64,000 nucleotides of DNA. Origin: Sphingomonas sp. FARSPH. GTDB taxonomy: Bacteria; Pseudomonadota; Alphaproteobacteria; Sphingomonadales; Sphingomonadaceae. Both the position numbers and the translations under genes were made by a program. How positions within the stretch are numbered: the first letter of the stretch is position 1; each line of letters begins with the position of its first letter. The stretch is from the NCBI RefSeq assembly GCF_003355005.1, contig NZ_CP029985.1:3122501-3186500 (forward strand). The letters are read 5' to 3'. The notes beneath the pieces are model-generated. The model saw only the letters and a program-made list of their open reading frames with translations, was not told where the DNA came from and did no database searches. This document shows, one piece after another, positions 34,776-44,906 of this stretch.

Positions 34776-36776
34776 ATGCATCCGACCAGCGCGCCGATCG
34801 GCCTTCTCCTCGCCACTTTCGCCGGTGTCGTCGCCATCCCGCAACAGGACGGGACCGACCAGCTCGATCGGTATCGCACGCAGATGGCGAACATGTCGCC
34901 GCTGGCGCCGCAGACGCCCAGCGACGGCGCGATGGCGGCGACGATCGCGCAGTGGCGCGCGCTGCGCCAGACGGATGCGCTGCCGTTCGACAGCTATGCC
35001 GGCTTCCTGATGGCGCATCCGGGCTGGCCGGGCGAAAGCGCCAGCCGCCGCGCCGCCGAGCGGCAGGCGGCGAACGCCGCGCCGGCTAACGTGATCGCCT
35101 TCTTCAACCGTTTCCCGCCGCAGACCGCGACGGGCTTCGTCGCGCAGGCGCGCGCGTTGCAGGCGGTCGGCCGGATGACGGAGGCGCAGGCCGCGGCGCG
35201 CGCGGCATGGCGGCGGGGTATCCTGCCGCCGACCGACGAAAGCTATGTCCAGACGAGCTTTGCCGGCGCGCTGTCGCCCGACGACCACGACGCCCGGATG
35301 GACGCCCTGCTGTGGCAGAATGCGACCGCCCTCGCGCAGCGCCAGCTTGCCTGGACCAGTGCGGCGCGGCGGCCGGTCTTCGCCGCGCGCCTGTCGTTCC
35401 GCACCAACGCACCCGACGCCACCAGCCTCGCCACCGCCGGCGATGCCACCTACGCCGCCGATCCCGGCTACATCGCCGACCGCACGGCTTGGATGCGCGC
35501 CGCGGGTGCGGGGGCGAGCGTGCGAAGCGGTCTTGCGAACCGTCGCCCGCTCGCCGCGCTGCCGGGGAACGTCGAGAAATGGTATGAGACGCTGCTGACC
35601 GTCGCGCGCGAGGCGGAACATGACGGCCAGTATCAGGTCGCCTACGACATCGCGCGGCAGGTCGACGACGCCTATCCCGCCGGCACCGACGTGTCGAAAA
35701 AGCCCTATGGCGAGCGGGACGACTATACGAGTCTCGTCTGGCTGGCCGGGCAGACCGCGCTGCGCAGGCTCGGCCGGCCGGCAGACGCGATGGTCATGTT
35801 CGACCGCTATGGCCGCGGCAGCATGTCGCCGCAGACGCGGGCAAAGGGCTTTTATTGGGCGGGGCGCGCCGCGGAGACGGCCGGACGCAGCGCCGACGCG
35901 GCGGGCTATTACGCGCAGGCCGCCGGATATCGCGACCAGTTCTACGGCCAACTCGCGCTCGAACGGATCGGTCGCCCCCTCGTCGCGCCGCCGGTGATCG
36001 GCACGCCGCTGATCGCCGCCGCGACGCGCCAGGCCTTCGCCAACCGCGAGACCGTGCGCGCGGCGCGCTTCCTCGGCCAGATCGGCGACTGGCAGGATCA
36101 GACCGCCTTCATCCGCCAGATCGCGGCGGATGCGGACAGCGAGACGGATCACCTGCTCGCCGCCGAACTGTCGCGTCAGATCAATCGGCCCGACCTCGGC
36201 GTACTGGTCGGGCGCAGCGCGATGCAGAACGGGCTGAGCGATTATTCGGCGGCGGGCTTTCCGACCGTGTCCGTACCGGCGGGTTATGAGGACAGCTGGA
36301 CGCTGATCCACGCGATCGCGCGGCAGGAAAGCCAGTTCGATCGCACCGCGGTCAGCCACGCCGGTGCCCGCGGGCTGATGCAGCTGATGCCGGCGACGGC
36401 GCGCGAACAATCGGGCAAGATGGGCCTCACCTATGCGGCCTCCGCGCTGACCGAGGATCCGGCTTTGTCGATCAAGCTGGGATCGAGCTATTTCCAGCGT
36501 ATCTACACCAATTACGGTAGCTATCCGCTCGCCATTGCCGCCTACAATGCGGGCGGGGGCAATGTGAACAAGTGGCTGCGCGCGAACGGCGATCCGCGCA
36601 CCGGCGCCGTCGACATGGTCGACTGGATCGAGGCTATCCCCTTTTCCGAAACGCGCAACTATGTACAGCGCGTGCTCGAGAATGCGGTCGTCTACGATCT
36701 CATCAATCCGGCGCGGGCGAAGAGCCATGGCCCTGCGAACCTCAGCTGGTATCTCGGCAAGAACCGGCCGGGCTGA
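34776..36776 (+). CDS. Soluble lytic murein transglycosylase (Slt70-like)
   Basis: 666 residues, exported (N-terminal APIGLLLATFAGVVAIP). A long helical superhelix (about 30-480) precedes the catalytic SLT domain. The catalytic Glu is in IARQESQFDRTAVS, followed by AGARGLMQLMPATAREQ and the NYGSYPLAIAAYNAGGGNVNKW block. It cleaves peptidoglycan to 1,6-anhydro products. ATG 34776 was chosen because an upstream extension lacks signal-peptide character. greB follows after 7 bp. Confidence 0.93.
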   Translation: MHPTSAPIGLLLATFAGVVAIPQQDGTDQLDRYRTQMANMSPLAPQTPSDGAMAATIAQWRALRQTDALPFDSYAGFLMAHPGWPGESASRRAAERQAANAAPANVIAFFNRFPPQTATGFVAQARALQAVGRMTEAQAAARAAWRRGILPPTDESYVQTSFAGALSPDDHDARMDALLWQNATALAQRQLAWTSAARRPVFAARLSFRTNAPDATSLATAGDATYAADPGYIADRTAWMRAAGAGASVRSGLANRRPLAALPGNVEKWYETLLTVAREAEHDGQYQVAYDIARQVDDAYPAGTDVSKKPYGERDDYTSLVWLAGQTALRRLGRPADAMVMFDRYGRGSMSPQTRAKGFYWAGRAAETAGRSADAAGYYAQAAGYRDQFYGQLALERIGRPLVAPPVIGTPLIAAATRQAFANRETVRAARFLGQIGDWQDQTAFIRQIAADADSETDHLLAAELSRQINRPDLGVLVGRSAMQNGLSDYSAAGFPTVSVPAGYEDSWTLIHAIARQESQFDRTAVSHAGARGLMQLMPATAREQSGKMGLTYAASALTEDPALSIKLGSSYFQRIYTNYGSYPLAIAAYNAGGGNVNKWLRANGDPRTGAVDMVDWIEAIPFSETRNYVQRVLENAVVYDLINPARAKSHGPANLSWYLGKNRPG

Positions 36777-36783
36777 GCCGATC

Positions 36784-37266
36784 ATGGACCGTCCCAATTA
36801 CATGACGCCCGCAGGCTTCGCCGCGCTGCGCCGCGAATATGAGGCGCTGTTCACGACGGAGCGACCGCAGCTGGTCGAGACGATATCCTGGGCCGCCGGC
36901 AACGGCGACCGGTCGGAGAACGGCGACTATATCTACGGCCGCAAGCGGCTGCGCGAGATCGACCGGCGGCTCGGCTGGCTGTCGAAGCGGATGAAGGCTG
37001 CGAAGGTGGTCGATCCGGCACAGCAACAGGATCGCAGCCGCGTCTGGTTCGGCGCGACGGTGACGATCGTCGACGAGGACGATCAGGTGCGCGTTCTGAC
37101 CCTGGTCGGCGACGACGAGGCGGATGCGGGTGCGGGTCGCATCGGCTGGAACGCCCCGATCGCCCGCGCGCTGCGCGGCGCCGCAACGGGGGACCTGCGC
37201 CGCGTCATGCTGCCCGCCGGGGAGCGCGAATATGAGGTGACGACGATCAGCTATCCACAAGCCTGA
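36784..37266 (+). CDS. greB: Transcription elongation factor GreB
   Basis: 160 residues. The N-terminal coiled coil contains the acidic tip NGDRSENGDYIYGRKRLREIDRR, which reaches the RNA polymerase active site and stimulates cleavage of backtracked RNA. The C-terminal FKBP-like domain has VGDDEAD and WNAPIARALRGAATGD. The YIYGRKRLREID wording favours GreB over GreA. It is immediately behind the transglycosylase gene. Confidence 0.92.
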   Translation: MDRPNYMTPAGFAALRREYEALFTTERPQLVETISWAAGNGDRSENGDYIYGRKRLREIDRRLGWLSKRMKAAKVVDPAQQQDRSRVWFGATVTIVDEDDQVRVLTLVGDDEADAGAGRIGWNAPIARALRGAATGDLRRVMLPAGEREYEVTTISYPQA

Positions 37267-37336
37267 TGAACAGCGACCGGCTGAGGCCGCGTCTTTTTCG
37301 TTGACCGGCGCGCGCGGTGCCGCGACCACCGCGGCC

Positions 37337-38110
37337 ATGGCCGACGCTACCACCCGCAACATCGCCCTGCTGATCGACGCCGACAATGCCAGCTGGCATG
37401 CGATCGACCCCGTGCTGACCGTCCTTGCCGAACTGGGCACGGTCAACGTCCGGCGCGTCTACGGCAACTGGACGAAACCCGGCCTCAAGGGCTGGCGCGA
37501 CATGACGGTGCGCCATGGCATCGAACCGCAGCAGCAGTTCGACCTGACCAAGGGCAAGAACGCCACCGACATGAAGATGACGATCGACGCGATGGACCTG
37601 CTGTTCCGCGGCCGGATCGAGGGGTTCGGCATCATGTCGTCGGACAGCGACTTCATGCCGCTCGCGATGCGCATCCGCCAGGACGGCATTCCCGTCTACG
37701 GCTTCGGCAGCGCCAAGACTCCCGAGGCGTTCAAGCAGGCGTGCACGCGCTTCATCGACGTCGATGCGCTGATGACCCCGGTCCAGCCTGCCAAGCCCGC
37801 CAATGTCGAGGTGCCGATCGGCGAATCGCTGCCCGCTGCGATCGGCAACGGCAACGGCGGGGCGCCCGCGAAAGCGAAGCCGATCGACCCTGACCTGGTG
37901 GCACTGCTGATCGACGCCTACGGCTCGGTGAAGCGCGACGAGAAGGGCTATGTCAGCGTGTCCGCGATGGGGCAGCTGGCGGGGAACCGGTCGAGCTTCG
38001 ACGTGCGCAATTACGGCTATCGGCGTCTGTCCGATCTGATCCAAGCGGTGCCGAACTTCCAGACCGAGCGGCGCGAGGACGGGCGGATGTTCGTGAAACG
38101 GGTGCGGTGA
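37337..38110 (+). CDS. NYN-domain protein with C-terminal OST-HTH/LOTUS domain
   Basis: 257 residues. The NYN (LabA/DUF88) nuclease-like domain begins at IALLIDADNASW and includes the TKGKNATDMKMTIDAMDLL and SSDSDFMPLAMRIRQDG motifs, so the acidic residues of the PIN-like site are present. After a Pro/Ala/Gly linker, the last about 75 residues (DLVALLIDAYGSV ... RRLSDLIQAVPNF) fit a LOTUS domain. This combination suggests RNA binding and cleavage. The specific role is unknown. ATG 37337 is preferred over the upstream TTG at 37301. Confidence 0.88.
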   Translation: MADATTRNIALLIDADNASWHAIDPVLTVLAELGTVNVRRVYGNWTKPGLKGWRDMTVRHGIEPQQQFDLTKGKNATDMKMTIDAMDLLFRGRIEGFGIMSSDSDFMPLAMRIRQDGIPVYGFGSAKTPEAFKQACTRFIDVDALMTPVQPAKPANVEVPIGESLPAAIGNGNGGAPAKAKPIDPDLVALLIDAYGSVKRDEKGYVSVSAMGQLAGNRSSFDVRNYGYRRLSDLIQAVPNFQTERREDGRMFVKRVR

Positions 38111-38128
38111 CGGCTTGCCCGCAAATCC

Positions 38129-38211
38129 TCCGTTCGTCCTGAGCTTGTCGAAGGACGTGTCGAGGGCAGTATCCATGGGGCACGTGCTTCGACAAGCTCA
38201 GCACGAACGGA
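38129..38211. repeat. Inverted pair of REP-like units
   Basis: Two 31-nt units in opposite orientation (38129-38159 and 38181-38211), each with a core GAGCTTGTCGA flanked by a short stem. They differ at only two positions, and those positions pair with each other: the stem is GTCCT/AGGAC in the first unit and GTGCT/AGCAC in the second. This pattern fits a sphingomonad REP/BIME element. The right unit overlaps the end of the leftward gene at 38198. Confidence 0.8.
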
Positions 38212-38661
38212 TATGGGACGTTGCTGTCGCTGGCGGTCTACTACCCCGCCAATATCGGAACACCGCCCGCTGCCGTTCCGCGATATGCGCTGCCGCCTCC
38301 GGCCCCTCCCACGGTCCCGTGTAGCCACGCTCGGCCGAGCCGACCCACCAGCCCTGCCCCGGCAGGCCGTCGCTTTCCCGCACCACCAGCACCGCCAGTC
38401 CCGGCTCACCATCCGCCGCACCGGCAGTATCGATCGCGTCGAGCGTCTTGCACAGCGCACGCATCTTCGGTCGGGTGAAGCGGTGGCCGAGCGCCCGCAA
38501 TATCTCGCTATAGCTCAGCGCCCGCTCGTCGCGCGCGGCGGCGATCAACAGCGACCGGACCAAGGCGACATCGGCGATCGTCCCCGGCCCGTCCGCCGGC
38601 TCGAACCCGTTCGCGGCGAGCCAACCGCCGAGGTCGTCCCCCCGCGGCCGGCTCGCGGTCA

Positions 38662-38662
<1 letters not shown>
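38198..38662 (-). CDS. Hypothetical protein of 154 residues
   Basis: No domain recognised. The body is helical in its N-terminal two thirds (SLLIAAARDERALSYSEILRALGHRFTRPKMRALCKTLD), reminiscent of a small winged-helix-like fold, with a tryptophan/glycine-rich end (GQGWWVGSAERGYTG). The last residues (HIRSC) and the stop codon are encoded by a REP-like unit. The ATG overlaps the ettA stop (ATGA), so it is probably translated behind ettA. Confidence 0.7.
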
Positions 38663-40341
<1,679 letters not shown>

Positions 40342-40491
40342 GTGCCGACGGCTCCTGATCGAAAGACGGGGAAAGGCTGGGATTTGCCGCAGCATGTAGC
40401 GACGCCGTGCCCCGTGCGCAAATGCCCGGCTTGTGCTGCGCGGCCTGGGCCGTCAAACCGCAGCAACGCTCTGGAACGCAAAGGGGAAACC

Positions 40492-41901
40492 ATGAACCGT
40501 ACCGCTATCGCCCTGCTCGCGCTCGCCGCTTCAGCGACCCTGCCGACCGGGCTCGCCGCGCAGCGCACCGCGCCGCCGCTGCCCGCGAAGGTCGATCCCA
40601 AGGTCGCGGCGTTGCGCGATGCCGCGCTGAAGGACGACGTGGCGTGGGACATCGTCGAGGGGCTGACGACCGAAGTCGGCCAGCGGCTCGCCGCTACCGA
40701 CGCCGAGGCGCGCGCTCGGACGTGGGCGGTCGCGAAGCTGAAGGCGCTCGGCTTCCGCAACGTGCACATCGAAGAGTATCAGATGCCTGTGTGGCTGCGC
40801 GGCGAGGAACGTGCGGAGGTCGTCGCACCCTTCCCGCAGTCGCTGAAGCTGGTCGCACTCGGCAATTCGGGCGCGACGCCCGCGGGCGGCATCACCGCGC
40901 CCGTCGTCGTGTTCAAGACCTACGGCGATCTCGCCAATGCGCCCGACGGCAGCCTTGCCGGCAAGATCGCCTATATCGGCAATGCGATGCAGCCGGCACA
41001 GGACGGGTCGAGCTACGGCACCTATGGCGTCGCACGTTTCATCGGGCCGGCGCTGGCGGCGCGCAAGGGGGCGGTCGCGACGGTGATCCGCTCGATCGGC
41101 ACCGATCACCACCGCAATCCCCACACCGGCGGCACCAACTGGCCGCAGGGTGTGACGCCGATTCCCGCCGCCGCGCTGTCCGTCCCCGACGCAGAATTGC
41201 TCGAGCGGATGGCCGAACGCGGCAAACCGATCACGATGAAACTGGTGCTGACGCCGCGCTTCGCGGGCACGGGTACGTCGGGCAACGTCATCGCCGAGGT
41301 GCCGGGCACCGACACGAAGGCGGGCGTGGTGCTGGTCGGCGGGCATCTCGACAGCTGGGACCTCGGCACGGGCGCGATCGACGACGCGAGCGGCGTCGCG
41401 ATCACCACAGCGGCGGCGAAACGCCTGCTCGACGGGCCGCGCCCGCGCCGGACGATCCGCGTCGTCTGGTTCGGTGCGGAGGAACCCGGCGGCTTCGGCG
41501 GCAAGGAATACGCCCGTGTTCATGGTGGCGAACGTCACGCGACCGCAGGCGAGAGCGATTTCGGCGCGGACCGGGTGTGGCGGTTCGAGGTCAATCTGCC
41601 CGATGGCGCGAAACCGATCGCCGACCGGCTGCAGTCCGCGCTGGCGCCGCTCGGCATCGGGCGCGGCGCGGGAGTCGGCGGCGACGGCACCGACGTCGGC
41701 CCGACGCTGGCGCTGGGCGTCGCAGCGATCGACCTCAACCAGGATGGCACGCGCTATTTCGATACGCACCATACGCCGGATGACGTGCTCGACCGAATCG
41801 ACCCGGAGCAATTGCGCCAGAACGTCGCCGCTTGGACGACGATGCTGGCCATCGTCGCCAACGCGCCGGAGGATATCGGCCCCGTGACGCCCCGGCGATA
41901 A
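40492..41901 (+). CDS. Exported M28-family zinc aminopeptidase
   Basis: 469 residues with a signal peptide (about 1-23, cleavage after GLAA). A PA-type insert lies at about residues 100-260. The peptidase core keeps the zinc ligands in GGHLDSWDLGTGAIDDASG, WFGAEEPGGFGGKEY and YFDTHHTPDD. AAGGGGAA precedes the ATG. It probably acts in the periplasm on peptides. Confidence 0.92.
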   Translation: MNRTAIALLALAASATLPTGLAAQRTAPPLPAKVDPKVAALRDAALKDDVAWDIVEGLTTEVGQRLAATDAEARARTWAVAKLKALGFRNVHIEEYQMPVWLRGEERAEVVAPFPQSLKLVALGNSGATPAGGITAPVVVFKTYGDLANAPDGSLAGKIAYIGNAMQPAQDGSSYGTYGVARFIGPALAARKGAVATVIRSIGTDHHRNPHTGGTNWPQGVTPIPAAALSVPDAELLERMAERGKPITMKLVLTPRFAGTGTSGNVIAEVPGTDTKAGVVLVGGHLDSWDLGTGAIDDASGVAITTAAAKRLLDGPRPRRTIRVVWFGAEEPGGFGGKEYARVHGGERHATAGESDFGADRVWRFEVNLPDGAKPIADRLQSALAPLGIGRGAGVGGDGTDVGPTLALGVAAIDLNQDGTRYFDTHHTPDDVLDRIDPEQLRQNVAAWTTMLAIVANAPEDIGPVTPRR

Positions 41902-41991
41902 CGGCCCTGAAAGCGCACGATTTGACGATGCATTGGCGTAACGATTTGCCTCAAATCGGCCGCATTGCTTGCTGCCGAATGAATTTCGGCA

Positions 41992-42019
41992 TTGACCGGG
42001 GGGAGTCGTGCGGTATTTG
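41992..42019 (+). promoter_or_regulatory. Candidate sigma-70 promoter for the small lipoprotein
   Basis: TTGACC (41992-41997), 16-bp spacer, TATTTG (42014-42019), about 60 bp upstream of ATG 42081. A short 7-bp inverted repeat (CGATTTG/CAAATCG, 41942-41958) lies upstream. It is based on pattern only. Confidence 0.4.
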
Positions 42020-42080
42020 GGCTGTCTCGCGTCGGCAATCGGGCCGGCCGCGAACCTTTGCTTTGCTTGGGAGCAATCGA

Positions 42081-42344
42081 ATGAAGAAGATCGCTTTCGT
42101 TCTCGCTGCCGCCGGCCTGATGTCCGTCGCTGCGTGCTCGAAGTCGCCTGAAGCTGCCGCCGTTGAGAACAACGCGGACGCGCTGGCCGACAACATGGAA
42201 CTGCAGGCGGACAACATGGACGCCCTGGCTGACAACACCTCAAACACCGCGGCTGCCGCGACGCTCGAGAATGCGGCTGACAACATGAACGCCGCTGCCG
42301 ACAACGTCCGCGACGCCGCCGACGCCAAGGCCGACAACATGTAA
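42081..42344 (+). CDS. Small heptad-repeat lipoprotein (Lpp-like architecture)
   Basis: 87 residues. The signal sequence (KKIAFVLAAAGLMSVAAC) ends in a lipobox with Cys near 19. The mature part is a run of seven-residue units ending in ADN (DALADNM, ELQADNM, DALADNT, later ENAADNM, NAAADNV), predicted as an alpha-helical coiled coil. This is the layout of Braun-type or alanine-rich small outer-membrane lipoproteins, but the protein ends in Met and lacks the terminal Lys used for peptidoglycan linkage. It has its own promoter-like sequence and a strong terminator, suggesting a well-expressed single gene. Confidence 0.88.
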   Translation: MKKIAFVLAAAGLMSVAACSKSPEAAAVENNADALADNMELQADNMDALADNTSNTAAAATLENAADNMNAAADNVRDAADAKADNM

Positions 42345-42395
42345 TCGCGCTGCGTCGGGTTCGCCCGGCGCGCCGGTGCATCATGTTGCACGTTC

Positions 42396-42432
42396 AAAAA
42401 GGGCGTTTCCTGTCGCAGGAAGCGCCCTTTTT
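42396..42432 (+). terminator. Rho-independent terminator
   Basis: A 17-bp stem (AAAAAGGGCGTTTCCTG with CAGGAAGCGCCCTTTTT, one G-U pair), a TCG loop and a T-tract. It lies 52 bp after the lipoprotein gene. The A-tract on the left also makes it usable from the other strand. Confidence 0.95.
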
Positions 42433-42468
42433 CTTTACCCCGCGCTGCGCTAGGCGGGACAGACGGTG

Positions 42469-42544
42469 GGGCCTGTAGCTCAATGGTTAGAGCTGGCCGC
42501 TCATAACGGCTAGGTTGCGGGTTCGAGTCCTGCCGGGCCCACCA
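42469..42544 (+). tRNA. tRNA-Ile2 (anticodon CAU, lysidine type)
   Basis: A 76-nt cloverleaf with encoded CCA. The acceptor GGGCCTG pairs with CGGGCCC (one U-G), the anticodon loop is CTCATAA, and the T-loop is TTCGAGT. The CAU anticodon allows Met or Ile2. C4-G69 and C5-G68 are the acceptor pairs read by TilS on tRNA-Ile2, and the short D-loop and variable loop also resemble E. coli ileX more than elongator Met. Identity as Ile2 is therefore favoured. Confidence 0.85.
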
Positions 42545-42589
42545 AATGCTTGCGTTACCGGGCCAGTCGCCCTAGGCGCAACGCTTCGT

Positions 42590-42667
<78 letters not shown>

Positions 42668-42718
42668 CCGCTTGCAAGTCTTTGATTTCGCGTCTTAACG
42701 ACGGCGATCAGGGACGGT

Positions 42719-42743
42719 TGTACCTCCGACTGCACCCCTCGCT
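42719..42743 (+). repeat. Left copy of TGTACC-N8-CACCCCT-N-GCT direct repeat
   Basis: A spaced motif whose second copy is at 49471-49495 in the same orientation. The N8 parts differ. It lies about 50 bp inside the left end of the putative island, a position suiting an integrase arm site or a leftover of tandem insertion. Confidence 0.4.
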
Positions 42744-42896
42744 GTACCCTTGGGATAGCGGAATGGGCTTTTCGAACGTGGTTTGCGCGGCAGTCGCATT
42801 GGTGGCGGAAGAAAATGACGGTGGCCCTTCGCGCGCGACTGGTGGCAGAGCCGCGGCTCCTCTAATACTTGACGCAGTCAACCAATACGATCCAAC

Positions 42897-43823
42897 ATGG
42901 CGGATATGGAAGATGCAGACGTCGCCGCCATCCGCCGATTCAACCGCTTCTACACCCGGACGATCGGTGCGCTCGACGCACGGTTCCTCGGCACCGAGGC
43001 GACCCTGCCCGAAGCGCGCCTGCTGTTCGAGATCGCCACGCGCGAGCCGGTGACGGCGAGCGTGTTGCAGGACACGCTCGGCATGGACGCGGGGTATCTC
43101 AGCCGCCTTGTCGCGCGGTTCGAGAAACGCGGCTGGATCGTGCGTGCGCGGCGCGAGGACGACGCCCGCGCGCGCGACCTGCGGCTGACTGCGGCGGGGC
43201 GCGAGGCCTTTGCGGTCGTCGACAAGCGGCAGAGCCGCGCGGTCGGCGACTTGCTTGGCACCGTGGAAGGTCAGGCGCGGCGCGATCTGATCGAGGCGTT
43301 GACGCGCGCGCGGCTGCTGCTCGAGCCATCATCGGGCGGGCCGTTCGTCATCCGGCCGTTCCGCACCGGCGAACCCGCACTGATCGCCGCACGCCAATCG
43401 ATGCTCTATGCCGACAGCCATGGCTGGGGCCGCGAACTGGAGGTCATCGAAAGCGAGGTGACGGCGGCCTTTCTGCGGGACTTCGCCCCGGAGCGCGAGC
43501 AATGCTGGGTCGCCGAGATCGACGGGGTGATGGCGGGCGCGGTGCTGGTGACCGACGAGGGTGGCGGCCTTGCCCGACTGCGCCTGCTCCATGTCGAACC
43601 CTTCGCGCGCCGCCGCGGCATTGGCGATGCACTGGTCGCGCGCTGCGTCAGCTTCGCGCGGGAAACCGGCTATCGCACGCTAACGCTGTGGACGCACACG
43701 GTGCTGGAGTCGGCGCGCCGCATCTACGCGGCGCACGGTTTCGTTTGCGTCGAGACGGCGGTGCATGACCGCTTCGGCGTTCCGCTTCAGGGCGAGACGT
43801 GGCGGCTGGAGCTGGCGGCATGA
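42897..43823 (+). CDS. MarR-type regulator fused to GNAT acetyltransferase
   Basis: 308 residues in two domains. The first about 145 are a MarR winged helix (ARLLFEIATREPVTASVLQDTLGMDAGYLSRLVARFEKRGWI, then the wing REDDARARDLRLTAAG). Residues about 150-308 are a GNAT N-acetyltransferase with the acetyl-CoA motif VEPFARRRGIGDALVARCVSFA and ILWTHTVLESARRIYAAHGF-like motif B. This MarR-GNAT fusion is a known bacterial architecture. Ligand and targets are unknown. It is the first cargo gene after tRNA-Pro and overlaps the next gene by 4 nt. Confidence 0.92.
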   Translation: MADMEDADVAAIRRFNRFYTRTIGALDARFLGTEATLPEARLLFEIATREPVTASVLQDTLGMDAGYLSRLVARFEKRGWIVRARREDDARARDLRLTAAGREAFAVVDKRQSRAVGDLLGTVEGQARRDLIEALTRARLLLEPSSGGPFVIRPFRTGEPALIAARQSMLYADSHGWGRELEVIESEVTAAFLRDFAPEREQCWVAEIDGVMAGAVLVTDEGGGLARLRLLHVEPFARRRGIGDALVARCVSFARETGYRTLTLWTHTVLESARRIYAAHGFVCVETAVHDRFGVPLQGETWRLELAA

Positions 43824-44368
43824 GCGACGGCCTGACCATCCGCATCGCTGCGGAAGCCGACCTCGGGGCGCTCCGCGATCTGATGACGCTGTCGATCGAC
43901 CGCGGCCAGGCGGCGGTGCTGACCCCGGCGCAGATCATCGCCAGCCGCACAGTGATGGGGCTCGACACGCAACTGGTGCGCGACGGCACCTATTTCGTCG
44001 TCGAGGACCAGGGCGTGCCGGTCGGGTGCGGCGGATGGAGCCGGCGAGCGACGCTCTATGGCGGCGACCATAGCACCGCCTTGCGCGACCCGGCGCTGCT
44101 CGATCCGGCAACGGACGCCGCGCGCATCCGCGCCATGTACACGCACCCGGATCACGTCCGGCGCGGGATCGGCCGCATGATCCTCGACGCTTGCGAACAG
44201 GCCGCGCAGGGCGAAGGCTTCGCCGCCGTCGAACTGATGGGCACGGCCGGCGGCGTGCCGCTCTATGCCGCCTGCGGCTACGAGCCGATCGAACGCGCCG
44301 ATACGCACGTCGGTGGCGTCGTCGTGCCGTTGACCCGGATGCGGAAGCGGCTGCGTGCCATGGCATAG
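43820..44368 (+). CDS. GNAT-family N-acetyltransferase
   Basis: 182 residues. The typical start LTIRIAAEADLGALRDLM is followed by DGTYFVVEDQGVPVGCGGWSRR and the acetyl-CoA-binding YTHPDHVRRGIGRMILDACEQAA. The end is LYAACGYEPIERAD. The ATG overlaps the stop of the MarR-GNAT gene (ATGA), so both enzymes are probably made together. Substrate unknown. Confidence 0.91.
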   Translation: MSDGLTIRIAAEADLGALRDLMTLSIDRGQAAVLTPAQIIASRTVMGLDTQLVRDGTYFVVEDQGVPVGCGGWSRRATLYGGDHSTALRDPALLDPATDAARIRAMYTHPDHVRRGIGRMILDACEQAAQGEGFAAVELMGTAGGVPLYAACGYEPIERADTHVGGVVVPLTRMRKRLRAMA

Positions 44369-44398
44369 CGGGTCGGCGGCGAAGATTCTTGATCGGCA

Positions 44399-44425
44399 TG
44401 TCACACCTGCCATCGCTGTCTCGTC
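44399..44425 (+). promoter_or_regulatory. ECF41-type promoter TGTCACA-N16-CGTC
   Basis: TGTCACA at 44399-44405, exactly 16 bp, then CGTC at 44422-44425. This matches the promoter motif I recall for ECF41 sigma factors. It lies 28 bp upstream of the AhpD-like gene that is co-transcribed with an ECF41 sigma gene, so the operon is probably autoregulated. Confidence 0.78.
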
Positions 44426-44453
44426 ATCGTGTCGGACCCCAAGGAGACCGACC

Positions 44454-44906
44454 ATGACACCCCGTATCCCGAACCCGCACGCTCTGGCCCCGGAAGCGAT
44501 CAGGGCCATGATGGCGCTGGAGCAGAGCTTCGCGACGAGCGGCCTCGACCACAATCTGCTCGAACTGGTGAAATTCCGCGTGTCTCAGATCATCGGCTGC
44601 GCGTTCTGCCTGCATATGCATGCGACCGATCTGCGCCGTCATGGCGAAAGCGAGATGCGGCTGTACATGCTGGGCGCATGGCGGGAATCGACGCTCTATT
44701 CGGATCGCGAGCGGGCTGCGCTCGGCTGGGCGGAGGCCCTGACGCTGCTGCCCGGGACGGGGGCGCCTGACGTGGACTATGATGCGCTGAAGACGGCGTT
44801 TTCCGATACGGAGCAGGTCTGGCTGACCATGGCGATCGGCGCGATCAACACCTGGAACCGCCTTCAGGTGGGGTTCCGCGTCGCGCATCCGGTCGACGAT
44901 GCCTGA
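44454..44906 (+). CDS. Carboxymuconolactone decarboxylase/AhpD-like protein
   Basis: 150 residues. The AhpD-type core LLELVKFRVSQIIGCAFCLHMHATDL holds the redox CxxC (CAFC) and a downstream His, so a peroxidase-linked thiol activity is possible. AAGGAG precedes the ATG by 7 bp. The stop overlaps the following ECF sigma gene by 8 bp. ECF41 sigma factors are typically encoded next to such COE genes (carboxymuconolactone decarboxylase, oxidoreductase or epimerase), which makes this the probable target and partner gene. Confidence 0.93.
   Translation: MTPRIPNPHALAPEAIRAMMALEQSFATSGLDHNLLELVKFRVSQIIGCAFCLHMHATDLRRHGESEMRLYMLGAWRESTLYSDRERAALGWAEALTLLPGTGAPDVDYDALKTAFSDTEQVWLTMAIGAINTWNRLQVGFRVAHPVDDA

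Noticed and set aside
34578..36797. Leftward open frame of 739 codons opposite the lytic transglycosylase gene
   Set aside because: It lies antisense to a gene with a recognised catalytic domain; its composition is that of an antisense shadow.
41942..41958. CGATTTG-CCT-CAAATCG hairpin after the M28 peptidase gene as a terminator
   Set aside because: The stem is only 7 bp and AT-rich with no T-run, too weak to call.
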